Assembly: GCA_947311845.1 (NCBI GenBank)
Contig: CAMZMU010000040.1
Location: 62,300,437-62,364,436 of the forward strand
DNA from: Poa pratensis
Taxonomy: Eukaryota > Streptophyta > Magnoliopsida > Poales > Poaceae
Direction: 5' to 3'
Length of the DNA: 64,000 nucleotides
Both the position numbers and the translations under genes were made by a program. Shown here piece by piece: positions 45,119 to 56,699 of this stretch (the first letter of the stretch is position 1; every line of letters starts with the position of its first letter). Below the pieces are notes generated by a model. The model had not been told where the DNA came from and ran no database searches. It was given only the letters and a program-made list of their open reading frames with translations.

Positions 45119-45807
45119 TTGTTAACAGGCCCGAAGCCACACATATATGTTTAATAAAATAGAAAAATAAAAAATCTATAAAAAAACTTATAGCAAAACT
45201 TCAAATAATAAAAATTGCTCGAAAAAAATAGATAGCAAAATGGCACAGAAGTTTGACATCTAATACCAGCAAGACAAACACGAATTCGGAAATATGATTC
45301 CTCAATCTCATAACATACACTTTGCAACAGCAAACTGTACAAAAAAAAAAATCCTAACCTAAGTGGGACATGAATGAGTCCATCCAGCACAGAAGAAACC
45401 TAACGTGGCCTAAGATTCTGAATTTTATTCGCCTATTCTTTTGCTTATTGAGTTCAGAACATAGTTACAAAATTGAGTAAACCACTCTACATCAAAAACC
45501 TGCTACTGTGAGAAAAACCCAAGTATCGAACATGTCCTACTCCTATCCGGCTTTCACAAAAGCTGTTTTTGCATGCCGTGTGACATGGAAAAACCTTCCA
45601 CCAACAAGATGTGATGACAATGCAGAAGTTACCTGAAAACAATTTAAGTTATTTATACAGTAAATACACGAGATCGACCAACAAGGAAAAGAGAGATATC
45701 ATGAATTACCAAAGTGTATTTCGTACTCTCGCAGGATGGACGAATCGGGAAGGGAACATATGTGTAATGTTCCATGAAACTGCGACAAGTATAAAGCCCC
45801 CGAGCTC
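45119..45807. other. Intergenic between the PPR 3' end and the DUF3531 promoter
   Basis: AT-rich (about 45140-45240 is mostly A and T), probably including the PPR 3' untranslated region near 45600-45807. No gene or clear mobile element was recognised. Confidence 0.5.
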
Positions 45808-47820
45808 TCATTTTGCAGGCGTTGGCATGTTCGGCCTTAAAGTAGGAGCATGTCCCTCGTTCTCAACTGCAGGCTTCGACGATTTCAGCCTTGCTTCGTG
45901 CATCAGTTTGTACACACTCTTCCCAATAAGGCCTCTCTCGATGGCATGAAGCCAGAACATGTTCAATGTCTCCTTCTCGTCCCCATAAGAAGTACACATG
46001 CAGTTGTAAATCTGGGGTGTCACAGAGAGCTGCTTCTTCGCCATCTCGTTCAGTGTATCCGAAGCAGCAGCCAGCTTTCCTGCAGTCAGCTGTGCGTATG
46101 CAAGTGTAGCATACACGAGACAATCGGCTTCTAAACCTTTGCCTTGCATTTGGTGAAGTACCTTTTGTGCAAGATCAACCAGCCCTTTCTTGCAAAGCCT
46201 TCGGATCAGAGACCTATATACTGATTTATCTGGTGGAAGGCCTCTTTTCATAAGTTCATCAGGAATGAGTAGTACTGCATCTGTGTCCTTCTTCTTGTAG
46301 AAACCGTCGACGAGCCATGAAAATACACTATAGTTGGGTGAAAATCCTGCATACCGATAATATCAAACATCATCAGTATAGACTGCTATACCCAAATAAT
46401 CAGTGGAGTACTGTAAAGAGTTAGTCACTGCCTTACTGTACACTGATTGTTTTCTACTGTGAGTTTGTGACATAAGATCACACACTCTAACTCAAAGTAC
46501 TGGTTGGTAGTTAGCAAGCAAATACCTCAGACTGAAAGCATAGAGAAGAAAAAACAAATAGAGTACCTGCACCCATCATCTCAAACAAGGCTTCTTTGGC
46601 TTCATCTAGCTTTGTGCCCTTGCAGAATCCATGGATGAGAGCTTTGTAAGTGAACTGATCCAACCGCAACCCTGACTCCACCATCCTCCTCTTGACCTTG
46701 CACGCCGATGCCATGTCACCCTTCTTGGAGTACGAGTTGATCAGCGTGTTGCACGTCACGTGGTCAGCCTGGACCTTCCTCTCGTCCATCTCGTTAAGCA
46801 ACGCATTGACCTCCTTCATCTTGCCATCCTCACAGAGCTTCCTAATTATCGCATTGTACGTCGCGACAGTCGGTAGCATCCCCCTTGCCTCCATCTCCCC
46901 TCGCAGCCTGACCGCCTCCTCCACATGGCCCGCCCGGCAGTACCCGTCGACCAGCGTGGTGTACGTCACGGTGTCTGGCTCCACCCCTGCCACCACCATG
47001 TCCCTCTGGAGCTGTGCGGCCTCCTTCATCCTACCCTCCTTACACATCCCATGGATCACGGTGTTCCAGGTGACGATGTCCGCCTCGACGCCCTGGCTCC
47101 CCATCCGCTCCCGCGCGCACATGGCCTCGTATTGCATCCCCTTCCTGACGTAGAGCGCGATCACGGTGTTAAACGAGAAGCGGTCTAGCGGCACGCCGAC
47201 CACATCCATCCTCGTCATTAGCGTCTCGGCGCGCGCAGCATCCCGGCCTTGAGGCACACGTGCAGCATGGCGTTGCAGACGTGCGTGTTCATGGCGACCC
47301 CGACGCGCACCATATCGTCGAACACCTTGCGCGCCGTGGCCGTCATCCGGGACCTGGCGAGCGAGGTGAGCAGCGCGGTGCAGGCGTGGGCGTCAGGTGC
47401 CAGGCCACGCGCGCGCATCTGGTCGAATACCCGGACTGCGTCGTTTGGGCGGGCGGACTGGGCGAGCGCGAGGAGGAGCCAGCACGGGAGGTGGGGCTCG
47501 TCGAGGAGGGAGGGGAGGAGGAGCGGGGAGGAGAGCGGGTGGCGGAGGGCGAGGTCGCGCAGGAAGGAGCGGGCGTACGGGTGGTGGCGCGGGTGCGGCG
47601 CGAGGAGGCGGAGGAGGGCGAGGGAGGCGTCGAGCGGGTGCGGTGGCGGCACGGCGCGGAAGAATGCGAGAGCCGCGGAAGGCAGCGGGGAGAGGCGGCG
47701 GAGGACGGCGGCGAGGAGGGAAGCGTCCGCGGCCAGGAGGTGGGCGTGCGGGCGGAAGGAGGATTTGATGACGGCGGCGCAGAGGGCGCGCGGGAGGTCG
47801 ACGCCGGCGGGTGGCGGCAT
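45808..47820 (-). CDS. P-class pentatricopeptide repeat protein, one intron, one frameshift
   Basis: RNA-binding protein of the PPR superfamily, probably imported into mitochondria or plastids. Exon 1 starts at ATG 47820 (MPPPAGVDLP) and ends at 46567; exon 2 is 45808-46346; the junction falls inside the codon after MMGA. About eleven degenerate 35-residue repeats can be counted, for example VTWNTVIHGMCKEGRMKEAA, VTYTTLVDGYCRAGHVEEAV and FTYKALIHGFCKGTKLDEAK. Near 47250 one G is missing from a GGG run: the frame from the start ends ...KAGMLRAPRR at 47218, while the repeats continue in the neighbouring frame from about 47250. The first Met of a longer upstream frame (47910) lies in poorly conserved sequence and was not chosen. 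Confidence 0.85.
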
Positions 47821-48424
47821 CGCAGCACGGGCCGTGCGGGGTGGCTGTTGGACGAACAGAGGAAACGAAGAAACGGGTTTGTTTAAACTTTCAGGCCCTC
47901 TTTGTTTCAAAAGATTTTCTAAAGAATTTTATAGGATTCTAATTAATAGGAATTTTTTCTATGGTGTCTATGTTGTTCAAAGATTGAATCCTCCAAAAAA
48001 AATATGGATTTCTTTTCTACACAACGATCCGATAGAATTTCTAGCAAGAGGTTAGACCTCCGGAAAAATTCTTATGTGCTTATTACAACAATGACTTATA
48101 CTCAACTCTACAGAAAATTTCTGTGTTTTCCTTGTGGTGTATAAACAAACAACTTGTGACTGATTTCTCTGTTTTGATTCTGTTCCTATTTCCTATTCCT
48201 ATGCTTTTCAATTCCCGTGAACAAAGAATTCATGTGAACAAAAGGGGCTCTTCAGTTCTTACTTGGGGTCGATTTTTTTCCTTTCTCTTTTTAGATGGAA
48301 CATCACGTTCCACTAAGCAAGATGTCTGTGATCATCTGGGTGGAGGCAGTAGAATGACCGGAGTCCTACAGCTACAACAACCTGCTTACTCTAGCACTGC
48401 ACTTTGCTCGAGACGCCATGGTAC

Positions 48425-48444
48425 TTTTTTTTTTTTTGAGAATC
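48425..48444 (-). mobile_element. Tail-only retroposon insertion
   Basis: Twenty bases (T13 then GAGAATC) are flanked by perfect 13-base copies GACGCCATGGTAC (48412-48424, 48445-48457). Read on the minus strand it is a few bases plus a poly(A) tail: the signature of an extremely 5'-truncated LINE- or SINE-mediated insertion. Confidence 0.6.
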
Positions 48445-48746
48445 GACGCCATGGTACTTGAACGGGCAGTTATCGATCCCATGGCAAAGCGAAGCGCTTC
48501 CCTAATAGATTATCTCCTACTGTTTAGGTTTTTCTTTAGATCACAGATTAAAAAATACAGAAATTGATCATTTGGATGGAACACAGAAAAACATAGGGAA
48601 AGTGACTTGATCCTACGTGAATGAGTGTAAAAAAAGGTTGCAGTGGATGGTTGAAATTCCTATCGGATTGGATGTAGGAATGCAATCCATAGAAATTTAT
48701 GTGTCATTTGTTTAATCTAAAGGAATTTCTTAGAAAGGAATTTCTT

Positions 48747-48821
48747 TCGGGTACTTGCAACTTTGTATGAATTTGCTTGGCATGTTGCTTTATTTATAAA
48801 GCGGGACGAAAGCCTGTTTCG
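48747..48821 (-). mobile_element. Short insertion with 15-base flanking duplication
   Basis: AGAAAGGAATTTCTT occurs at 48732-48746 and again at 48822-48836, enclosing 75 bases that include TTTATTTATAAAGCGGGACG. This looks like a truncated retroposon 3' part. The duplication is seen; the class is a guess. Confidence 0.4.
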
Positions 48822-48905
48822 AGAAAGGAATTTCTTAGAAAAAATCCTATGAATTGGAATACTCCAATATTCTCATAAAAATCCTTCAATCAAAAGAGGC
48901 CCTTA

Positions 48906-50054
48906 TACTGATTTTTTTTAACTGAAATTTGTGAAGAGCATTAACTTTCATCCCCTTCCAGTTTTGGTAGCTCATTTGTGTCATCCAAAATATTTAACTA
49001 TGTTTCTACAATCGATGCATCTAAACATTTCAACAAAACCTCTTGTGTTTCCAATGGCCAAGAATTGGCATGTGTCCAGAGCATTTGGTTGTCTAAAATA
49101 TTTCTGTCCGAATATCTTCACCATAAAAAGATGCCTGGCATGAAGGCATGTGGACTCATCCATGCAAACGTGCCAACAATCTCATCAGCATCAACTCCAT
49201 ATGAACTCCATATGGAAACAGCTAGATGGTAGAAATGCATTTCCAAATTGAAATTAAAGATCCTCAGACATCCTCGTGCAAGCTGTAAATGTACTCACCA
49301 ATCTGATCAACGTCAACTCCATACGTAAACATCCAGATGGTAGAAATGCATTTCTAAATTGAAGAGAACCCAAATAGTCTGGTGCAAACTCTCTTTAGTT
49401 TTAACTTGCCATATCATAGCCCCTCACACTCTCAACAATACATTGCACACATGCTTGGCCATCCTGAGGCGTCACTAAAACTTTTTATGACGGAACGTTG
49501 CACCTGGTTTGAAAATAGTCATTGTGTAAGAGAACATGTGATGGGTTTGATAATAACCCAGTATCAGTCAGACGGTCTCGATTAGGTCGCCGGAACCACC
49601 AGATCCTTGTTAGTCGGCCTAACAATGAGGATAAGGTTGAGTCTGATCCACATTCCCAGTTCCAGGTCTTTGTCCCAGAGTAAAGGACCTCCTTGGGCTA
49701 GCCTCGATATCAGCATAATCAAGGACGTCAGCAGGCATGCAGGTAATCTGTAACGGAGGACAGCGACATGAACCAACATAATCTCTCCTCGGGGCGTCGA
49801 GCCCTGATGAGGATACCGGACGGGCCAATTCTCGCTCCACCATATTCGGCCGACGATGGAGTGGCACAGGCCACCCTGACGGAAGCAACGGTTCCAAGGA
49901 CATGACGTGTACGGCTCCGGATTGCGAGGTGTCCACCAGCGCGGCGGTAGCAGACACCTCCATTCCATATATGAGGCCACAAAACTGTTGCTCATCATGA
50001 CACGAAAAGCAATGGCTCTCCCCACCCCGCACCCCTCCCCTAAGGGCGACTCCA
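48906..50054. other. Unassigned sequence, possible degenerate copia fragment
   Basis: A frame at 48931-49143 contains RAFGCLKYF, which recalls the copia integrase C-terminal FGC motif, but nothing else supports it. 49560-50054 has overlapping minus-strand frames of modest length that I do not recognise. No RNA gene is seen. Confidence 0.3.
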
Positions 50055-50098
50055 ATGGCGATCTCATCTCGTCCTAGATCTCCACTGATCTCCAAGGT

Positions 50099-50546
50099 AT
50101 GGATCCCCCAGATTGTCGCGATGATCTCCTCTCCGATCCCCACTCCATCTCCCACCGTTTGGATTTCTCTCCTGGCATCTCTTTTCGCAAGAAAGTGTGG
50201 CAAGATGTTTCAACTCCGGTTCATCCGATCTCGCCATCTAGTGGTTTCTCTCTGGTTGTCTCTTTTGGGAGATCTCTCTTCAGATTGGATTGTTTGAATG
50301 TTAGTATTGCTTTATCTGCATGTTTGGGAGCAGATCATGACAAGATCCGAGTATCACCTCTACGAGGCAAAGTATTTCTGTTTGATGTGTGTTCCAAGAC
50401 AGTGGGTTTTATGATTCACAAATTGAGATCTCATGTCTCGGATGAATTTATTTGTTTCTTCGATCTTTGGGGCTTTGGTGGTCCGAATTGGCAACGTGAA
50501 GAAAAGATCTGGTATGCTGAACAAGACAAGGAATGGACTATGGTTC
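50099..50546 (+). pseudogene. Unrecognised coding-like fragment cut by the gypsy LTR
   Basis: An open frame from 50099 (MDPPDCRDDLLSD) with VFLFDVCSKTVGFMIHKLRS and DLWGFGGPNWQREE, ending abruptly where the LTR begins at 50547. The style recalls repetitive transposon-associated proteins of cereals. No family is assigned. The frame's last residues in the track belong to the LTR. Confidence 0.35.
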
Positions 50547-51476
50547 TGTCGCAGCAGTGGAACATGGGGTTCCCCTAGCACTGCCAAAGTGGGTCCGCCC
50601 CATGTGGGCCCAAGATGAAGATGGACAAGACCAAGACTCAAATCAAGCTGGCGGGTTCACCGTCAAGACACGCATGGCCTACGTCGACTAAGGGCTCCGG
50701 TCCTGGGGACCTTCCGGGTCCCCGAACCAAGCAAGAAGGCCAGGAAGGACCCGAGAGCCCGAGTTCCCGGCAGGAGGCCAGGCTCCCTCTCGGGTACTTC
50801 CCCACGTCCCTGTGGATAAGCACTCCACCTCACCACGGAAGACTTGGGAAGCAAGGCGAAGGCAGCGCGGGCGGGAAGCACGTCCCGTGGTGGTGTCAGC
50901 TCCTGTCCACCCCAAGGCGGACGCTCCCACCTAACCCAAAGGAGACGCTAGGCTGAGGAGAGGCCACGTCTCCTCCTAAACTAGATGAGGAGGGTCCTTC
51001 ACCCCGAAGGTCCCTCATGCCCCTCACGTGACCCTGTGGCAACCCCTTAGCCTATAAAAGGAGGACCAAGGCACGGAGAGGGGGAGGTCGAAGCAAGGAC
51101 GAACACAAGCTAGAACCAGAGCAAGACTAGACTAGGGCTGCGAAGGTAGAGAGGAAGGTGATCTCCTCCGGGTCAGGATCTGTCCTTCTTCTACCTCCAG
51201 CCAAAACCCTTCCGGGTACCCATCCGGGAGGTTCCATTGTAAGCCACACTATGAAGAACCCATCAATCCAGACATGCAGGAGTAGGGCTTTTAGCCTCCG
51301 GGCGGCCTGAACCTGGGTAGCTCCTTGTGTCCCTTTGGTTGCATGCTTTGATCGTGGAGAGGAGAGCTTGATCTAGACTCCGCCCAAGAAGACGATTCTC
51401 AGCCTCCTTCGCGCCCCGTGCCGAACCTAAAAGGGGGTATCCTATACTCCCGGTGTCCGTGCAACGAGACACGACA
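50547..51476 (+). repeat. Gypsy element 5' LTR
   Basis: 930 bp, TGTCGCAGCAG...ACGACA. A TATA-like CCTATAAAAGG (about 51051-51061) precedes the presumed start of the transcript. It is followed by CTGGCGCGCCAGGTAGGG, the primer-site region typical of this gypsy group. Confidence 0.85.
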
Positions 51477-51478
51477 TC

Positions 51479-51495
51479 TGGCGCGCCAGGTAGGG
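51479..51495 (+). other. Primer-binding-site region, gypsy element
   Basis: TGGCGCGCCAGGTAGGG begins two bases after the 5' LTR, in the place of a primer site. The tRNA partner was not determined. Confidence 0.6.
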
Positions 51496-51739
51496 GGCGC
51501 AAGCGCTGGATTCGCCTACATCAGCCGCGACGGCAAGCTCACCGTCGACAACCTCGGAGTCTACGTCAGGCTCCTCTTCTTCGGAAGCAAGCTCGTCGTC
51601 AAGTTCTTCTTCTGGTTCGCGATCTACGGCAAGATCGTCAAGAACTGCCTCAAGCTCCTCGTCTGCGGCCGGATCCGCTCCAGGAACAGCCGTCTCCTCG
51701 GGGCAAGGCGAGCAGCTGCCTCAGTCACAAGCAAGAGTC

Positions 51740-52423
51740 ATGTCGGGAGCTCGGGAGGTCTTTGGAGAGCAAGCGTGCCAGGCATCGCGGAAGGGCTGGG
51801 GGCTAGAGGAAGCTCTGGGCGTGGCCCGGGCGCTTCTCTCCTTCCCCCCAGATCAGTGCAAGAGTGATCCCCGTGCGAAGGCATGGATCAACAGCTTGGA
51901 AAACCTGCTGGACTACGCTCTCCAATGCCACGCTCCCACGAGTCCTGCCCCGACCATCGACCACGGCGCTGCCGTCCCCGAGCCACTACCTCCGGCGGAG
52001 GAACAGCCTGAGGACCCCCATGGCAAGCGGCCCATGGAACTTCCTGAAGAAGGTGCTGGCCAGAGCTCCAACCCCAGGCGTCGCTCGCGGGAGGACATGG
52101 AAGGCCAGGCCAGCCAGCACCTCAAGACCTGCTGCACGCCGTACCCTGCAACCGTCTCCGACCTCTATCACCTAGAGCAAGAAGCTGAGGAGACGCTGCG
52201 TCACTACATCTGGAGGTTCCGGGGCGTCGTCGACCGCATTATCCCGAAGTACCTCTGCGAGGCTTCCGTCATCGCCGCATTCCACGTCAACGTCCGCAAC
52301 CCCAAGATGCGTGAAAAGATGAGTATCCGCGTTGTGGACACCCTGGAGAACTTGTGGGACATAGCTGACCGATGTGCCAGGATGGAAGAAGCTGCTAACC
52401 TTCCTCCCCGCAAGAGTCGTTGA
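51740..52423 (+). CDS. Gag-like fragment of the gypsy element
   Basis: Open frame of 227 residues. The C-terminal part has the gypsy gag signature (LYHLEQEAEETLRHYIWRFR, then ASVIAAFHVNVRNPKMREKM). It is short for a gypsy gag and lacks a zinc knuckle, so only a partial capsid region remains. After it, 52424-52963 shows no supported gene. Confidence 0.65.
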   Translation: MSGAREVFGEQACQASRKGWGLEEALGVARALLSFPPDQCKSDPRAKAWINSLENLLDYALQCHAPTSPAPTIDHGAAVPEPLPPAEEQPEDPHGKRPMELPEEGAGQSSNPRRRSREDMEGQASQHLKTCCTPYPATVSDLYHLEQEAEETLRHYIWRFRGVVDRIIPKYLCEASVIAAFHVNVRNPKMREKMSIRVVDTLENLWDIADRCARMEEAANLPPRKSR

Positions 52424-52963
52424 AGCAATTCGTGCTGTGTACCCGGAAGAACCATGTTGCCACAAGATGTACCCTGAAGTGGCCAGTTGTCGTTCAAGAA
52501 CTTCCATGATGAATAAAAGATAAGTTACCCTCAAACCTGTTTCTGCAGTACGTGCTATCTACTTCTCGGGTAACAGAACATGTGCGGAACTAGAAAGGCA
52601 AGGCTCGACCGTCGTGCGAGCACTCATGGGGTATCGACTCTCCCGGGGGTAAAAAGCGGTGCACAGACCTGATACACCCCGGGGACGTGCGTGCCAACAG
52701 AGTGAGCGGCTTTTTGGGAATCGGTAGGGCTCGCGAGCGCATGCCTGACCTGTCAGGGCCTCGCGGGTAAGCTTACATCCCAGAAGGTTCCTCAAGGACG
52801 TGGAGAAAAGTAAAAACATGCTAAAGACAAATAAAAGCAACCCGAGAACTAGAGTAGCATAGCAAGTTCTAGCCTATTACAAGCAAGTTTCAATAAGCTG
52901 ATACATGAGATCTGACGCAAAGTTTATTGGGGGCACGAAGTGCCCAAACATGGTGCAGGACAA

Positions 52964-55900
52964 CTAGTGAGGCGGGAATTTCCTCATGGCAAGTGCAGTC
53001 GCGGGAGCCGACACCGCTTGGAGTGAAGTCCTGGAAGGCGACGAGGTCGAGAAATCTGGCAAGGCAACGCCAGGATGGGCTTCCCTGAAGGACGCCATCA
53101 CCAAGGCCGCCGTCACCTTGCTCGTCTCGTGCTTGTCATTCACAAGCTGGGTGACCATCTTGTTCTTGAAAGACCGGAGATCAGCGGCCACTCCCCTGAT
53201 GAATCTTGCGACGAGAGGCAGACTCTGCCGCTGTGGTTCCAGCACCGGAGCTTCGGTGGGCAGATTCAGCCGCTTCACTCGCGTCGTCGCCAAATCGCAG
53301 GCGGCCTCAACCTCGGCGAAACCTTCCTGGTTAAGACGGCGAAGCTCGGACAGCTCAGTGGATGCCTGGGAGTTGGCCTGGATCAGCTTTTGATGGCCTT
53401 CCTTCAGTGCTGCAAGCTCCTTACACTGCGCCTCCAAGGATTCCTTCAGCTCGGACATCTTCTGGCCGTCACTCTTGGCCTGCTGCTGCAAAGCTTGGAC
53501 GGACTCCTGCTCCTGATGGAGGACATTCTTGATATCTTCGATGGTTTGGACGGCCTCTTCTCCTTGGACTTCCAGAGTTGGATGTCCTTATCCTTGGCCT
53601 CGAGCTCTTCACGGTGGCGGTCCTCTGCCTCCCTTAGGCGTTTCTCGGTCTGCTGCTCTGCTGGAGTTTCTGGAGCTCCAAGGTTTCTCCTTCTCAGCCA
53701 GTTCTGCCTCCCGGGATGCTAGCTGCGCTCTTTCGCCAGGATGACCTTACCTTGGCGCTCACTTTCGGCCTTCCGGTCTGCATCTTTCTTCTCGAGAGCC
53801 GGGAGCAAGGTGGTGATTTGGGTTGCCAAGCGGTTCAGCTTGCCATCCCCTTCTGGATCAGGTCCTCGACACTCTCGATGGTCCCCACGACGGCGGCCTC
53901 ACGGTCGCACAGATCTTTGCCCAGCTGAGCTATCCCGCGGATGATGGCATCCATCGCGTCGTCACCACTAATGGTGAACCCTGGAGTAGCTGCCGGGGGA
54001 CCTCCCGGGGCAGGCACACTTTTCATGCGGTTGGCGGCCAGGCTCTCTTTGATCTTCATCAGCGCCGCCATCTCCTCGCTGGCGCCGGAGTCAGTGGAAA
54101 AAGCGGCAAAAGTCGTTAACACTGTCCCAGTCATCAAGGAGCTTTCTATCAAATCAGGGCTTGGGCCCGGAACAGGGTTCGCGGTCTGCGTTCCCATAGC
54201 CCGCGAACTCGGGACGCCCTTGGTCACCTCTTGACCCTCTGAAGGCGAGAGGGAAGGTGGTTTCTCCTGGCTAGCCCCACCAAGAAGGCCACCGGGAGAA
54301 AAGACGTTGGCCACTGAAGCATCTGGAAACAAAAGGATGTCAGGAAAAGCATTGGTGCGTCAAGAAAACGAAGTTACCCGCAAGCTCTGGGTTACCTGCT
54401 TGCTCGGGCGTCAGGACGTCGAGCGCCTTTCCCGGGTGAGCTAGGGAGGTCGCCGTCACGCTCCCCACTCCGCTCCCCCGACGGCCTTCAAGTTCTGCTA
54501 TGGGAGGAGGAAGCATCCCCCTCCACCGGCTCCAAAGCTAGTGGCGGTGTCGTCCTCCGCCGTATCACGCCGTCTCTTGCCAGTACCCAAGGAAGGAGTA
54601 CCCCTGCACCAACATTCGGTCATTTTCCTTGGGGAAGGCGGGAAATGCAAAGTACAAGAAAGAAGTGAAGAAGAGGCTTACTCCCGGGTGCGCTTGTGCC
54701 CATTGACGGGGGAACATCTACCGACGCAGCGGAAGAAGCTTGGGGGCTCGCCGGCGGCTCTCCCAAGGCAGCAGGCGGCTCCATCACGGGTGACAGGCGG
54801 CCGGTTGAAGCTTTCTGGCGGGGGGCTCGGACGAAGTCCGCGGCGCTCGCTTCTTCATCCACATGGTCTTCATCGTTCCCCACCACCACAACTGGCGGGG
54901 AACGGCTGCGGACACTCGGGTCTGGGGCAGCATCGACCCCGCGGGCAGACTGCGGGGGCGGAGCAGCCCTCTCCTCGTCTCGTCGTCATCTTCATCATCG
55001 TCACCGCTGGCAACCGGGTCGTCGCCAGCATCTTCGTCTCTGTCGGAGGCGTCGGTCTCGCGCCCGTCGCCACCTTCGTCGTCGTCAGAACCGGAGAATT
55101 CCTCTTCGGATTCCTCCTCGCTCTCGTCGTTGGACTCCCAGAGTTCTCCTTCTTCAGGGCTGGAAGGTGCCCTGGCCTTGCGGGTCTTCACCACAGGAGG
55201 TTTGGGCCCGTGATCAGCCCGGCCTACAATACCAAAGGCGTTGCAGACCGGCATCTGCGCCAGGATCTTGTCCTTCTCCGGGTCGTCGCACAGAGGCAGA
55301 AACCCTTTGGGCAGCTGGTACTTGACCCCTGGAGTGAAGGTCCCTCTCACGTTATCCCGGACAAGGTTTTCCTCCATATCGGGACACCTCAGGCGAGATG
55401 GATCCCCGGGGCCCTGGAAGTTCCAGGCCGGGTGTGGGCGTTTCTGCAGCGGCGCAAGGCGGTTGCGGAGGAAATGAGCAACGATGGCGGCTCCGGAAAC
55501 TCCTTTCTCGCGAAGAAGTCTGAAGCGCGCCACGACCGCCGAGAATTGTTCATCCTGCAAGCTGACGCTTCTCCAAGTGTCCAGATCCACTGGGCGCTCC
55601 GTCGGCTCCTCAAGCTGAGCATCGGCTTCTGGCACCCCGACCAGGAACCAGTGATCCCTCCACTCTTCCCATCTGGATTTGGTCTCCATGAGGGGGAAGG
55701 CCCACTTGATGTTCGGACGAAAGCAGAACGTGACACTGCCTCCCATCCAGCCTTGGCCCCCAATGCGAGGGTAGAAGAAGTGGCGGAACAGCGCCACGGA
55801 CGGCATCACCCCGACGAACGCCTCGCAGGCGTAAGCGAAGACCGCCAAGTCGAGAATTGCGCCTGGCGTCAGATGCAAGAGCTTCAGCTTGTACGCGCGC

Positions 55901-56262
55901 AAGATCTCCATGAAGAAATCAGAGAAAGGGGGGACAAGCCCCATCAACATGAAGCTGTCGAAAATGGGGATCTGCTTGGGTGTCCTGGTCGCCGACGGCG
56001 GAAAGATCTCCGACGCTTTCCTGGCTGGGACACCATCGGCGCCAGCAGACTCCATCACCCCGAAGTGCCCCGCCTTCCGCATCATCTCCGTATCGCCGGC
56101 GAAGCAGCTGGGGAACAAGGCCTTCTGTTTCTTGAGTTCGGCCCGCTTGGCGTTGCGCGCCGATCTCCGCCGCGATCTCTTGGTTTTTGGGGACAGCGGC
56201 TTCTCGGTGGGCGAGGCCCCCGCGCTCTTCTTCCTCCGGGCGAGAGCTTTCAGTCGAGCCAT
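52964..56262 (-). CDS. Antisense gene with gypsy-type 'transposase' domain and coiled coil
   Basis: Starts at 56262 (MARLKALARRKKSAG) with a Lys/Arg-rich leader, then a domain with IFDSFMLMGLVPPFSDFFME, AYKLKLLHLTPGAILDLAVF and ACEAFVGVMPSVALFRHFF. This matches the putative gypsy-type transposon domain known from cereal retroelements (PF04195, recalled not searched). A long acidic Ser/Glu/Asp stretch follows (about 54990-55180). Further frames at 54620-54889, 53835-54332 and 52964-53491 continue it as exons or as broken frames. The last is a coiled coil (MSELKESLEAQCKELAALKE) ending at 52964. Splice sites were not fixed. It runs opposite to the host element; function is unknown. Confidence 0.6.
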
Positions 56263-56699
56263 TGGAGCAGAAGGGAAGTTGGTGCAATGGCAGCAAGAGG
56301 AGGCGGCGGAGCAGAGTCAGGAAGGCGAAGGCGGCGATTTGGGGATTTCGGCGAATCTGGAGAGGTAACGGCTACAGTGGAAGCCAGTCGTGGCTTATAA
56401 GGCATCCCACACGTCGCGTCGCGGCCCCATTACTCCGACGGACGTGGGGATCGAGGGGGCGTGCCGATTTCTGCGCGTTTCGCCCGTTGGATTCCAAGAT
56501 AAGCACGGGGTCCGTATGAATCGCAACGTTCGCGTGATTCAGTCAACAGGACCCGGGGGCTCGTCTCTACCTCGCCTCGGCGGGTCCCCAACGGAGCTGA
56601 GCAAGGAAGACCAGGTGCCCGGGACCCACTTTGACCTATCTTTAGGCCATGGCCCCGGCAGCTGGAGCAAGAGCCGCCGGGACCATGCCCGGGGGCTAC

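Larger units (their letters stand above)
47892..48905. mobile_element. DNA-transposon-like element with GGCC(T)CTTTTG ends
   Basis: The left end GGCCCTCTTTGTTTCAAAAG and the right end, reversed, GGGCCTCTTTTGATTGAAGG are similar. Both lead into AGGATTTT/TCCTA-rich sequence common in small grass transposons. No matching target duplication was found, so the limits are tentative. It lies about 70 bases upstream of the PPR start and holds two small retroposon-tail insertions. Confidence 0.4.

Noticed and set aside
47249..48055. Plus-strand 268- and 208-residue frames over the PPR gene
   Set aside because: GC-rich shadows of PPR exon 1; no conserved motifs.
48931..49232. Possible copia integrase relic (RAFGCLKYF)
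   Set aside because: Only one short motif fits, and there is no LTR or neighbouring pol motif, so it is not called as an element.
49582..50203. Two minus-strand frames of 161 and 194 residues
   Set aside because: They overlap in different frames, and neither shows a recognisable domain or splice model.
54541..56400. A 619-residue plus-strand open frame
   Set aside because: It is the shadow of the antisense gene read on the minus strand. The minus strand shows recognisable domain motifs and an acidic stretch; the plus frame is low-complexity Arg/Ser/Gly/Pro and matches nothing.
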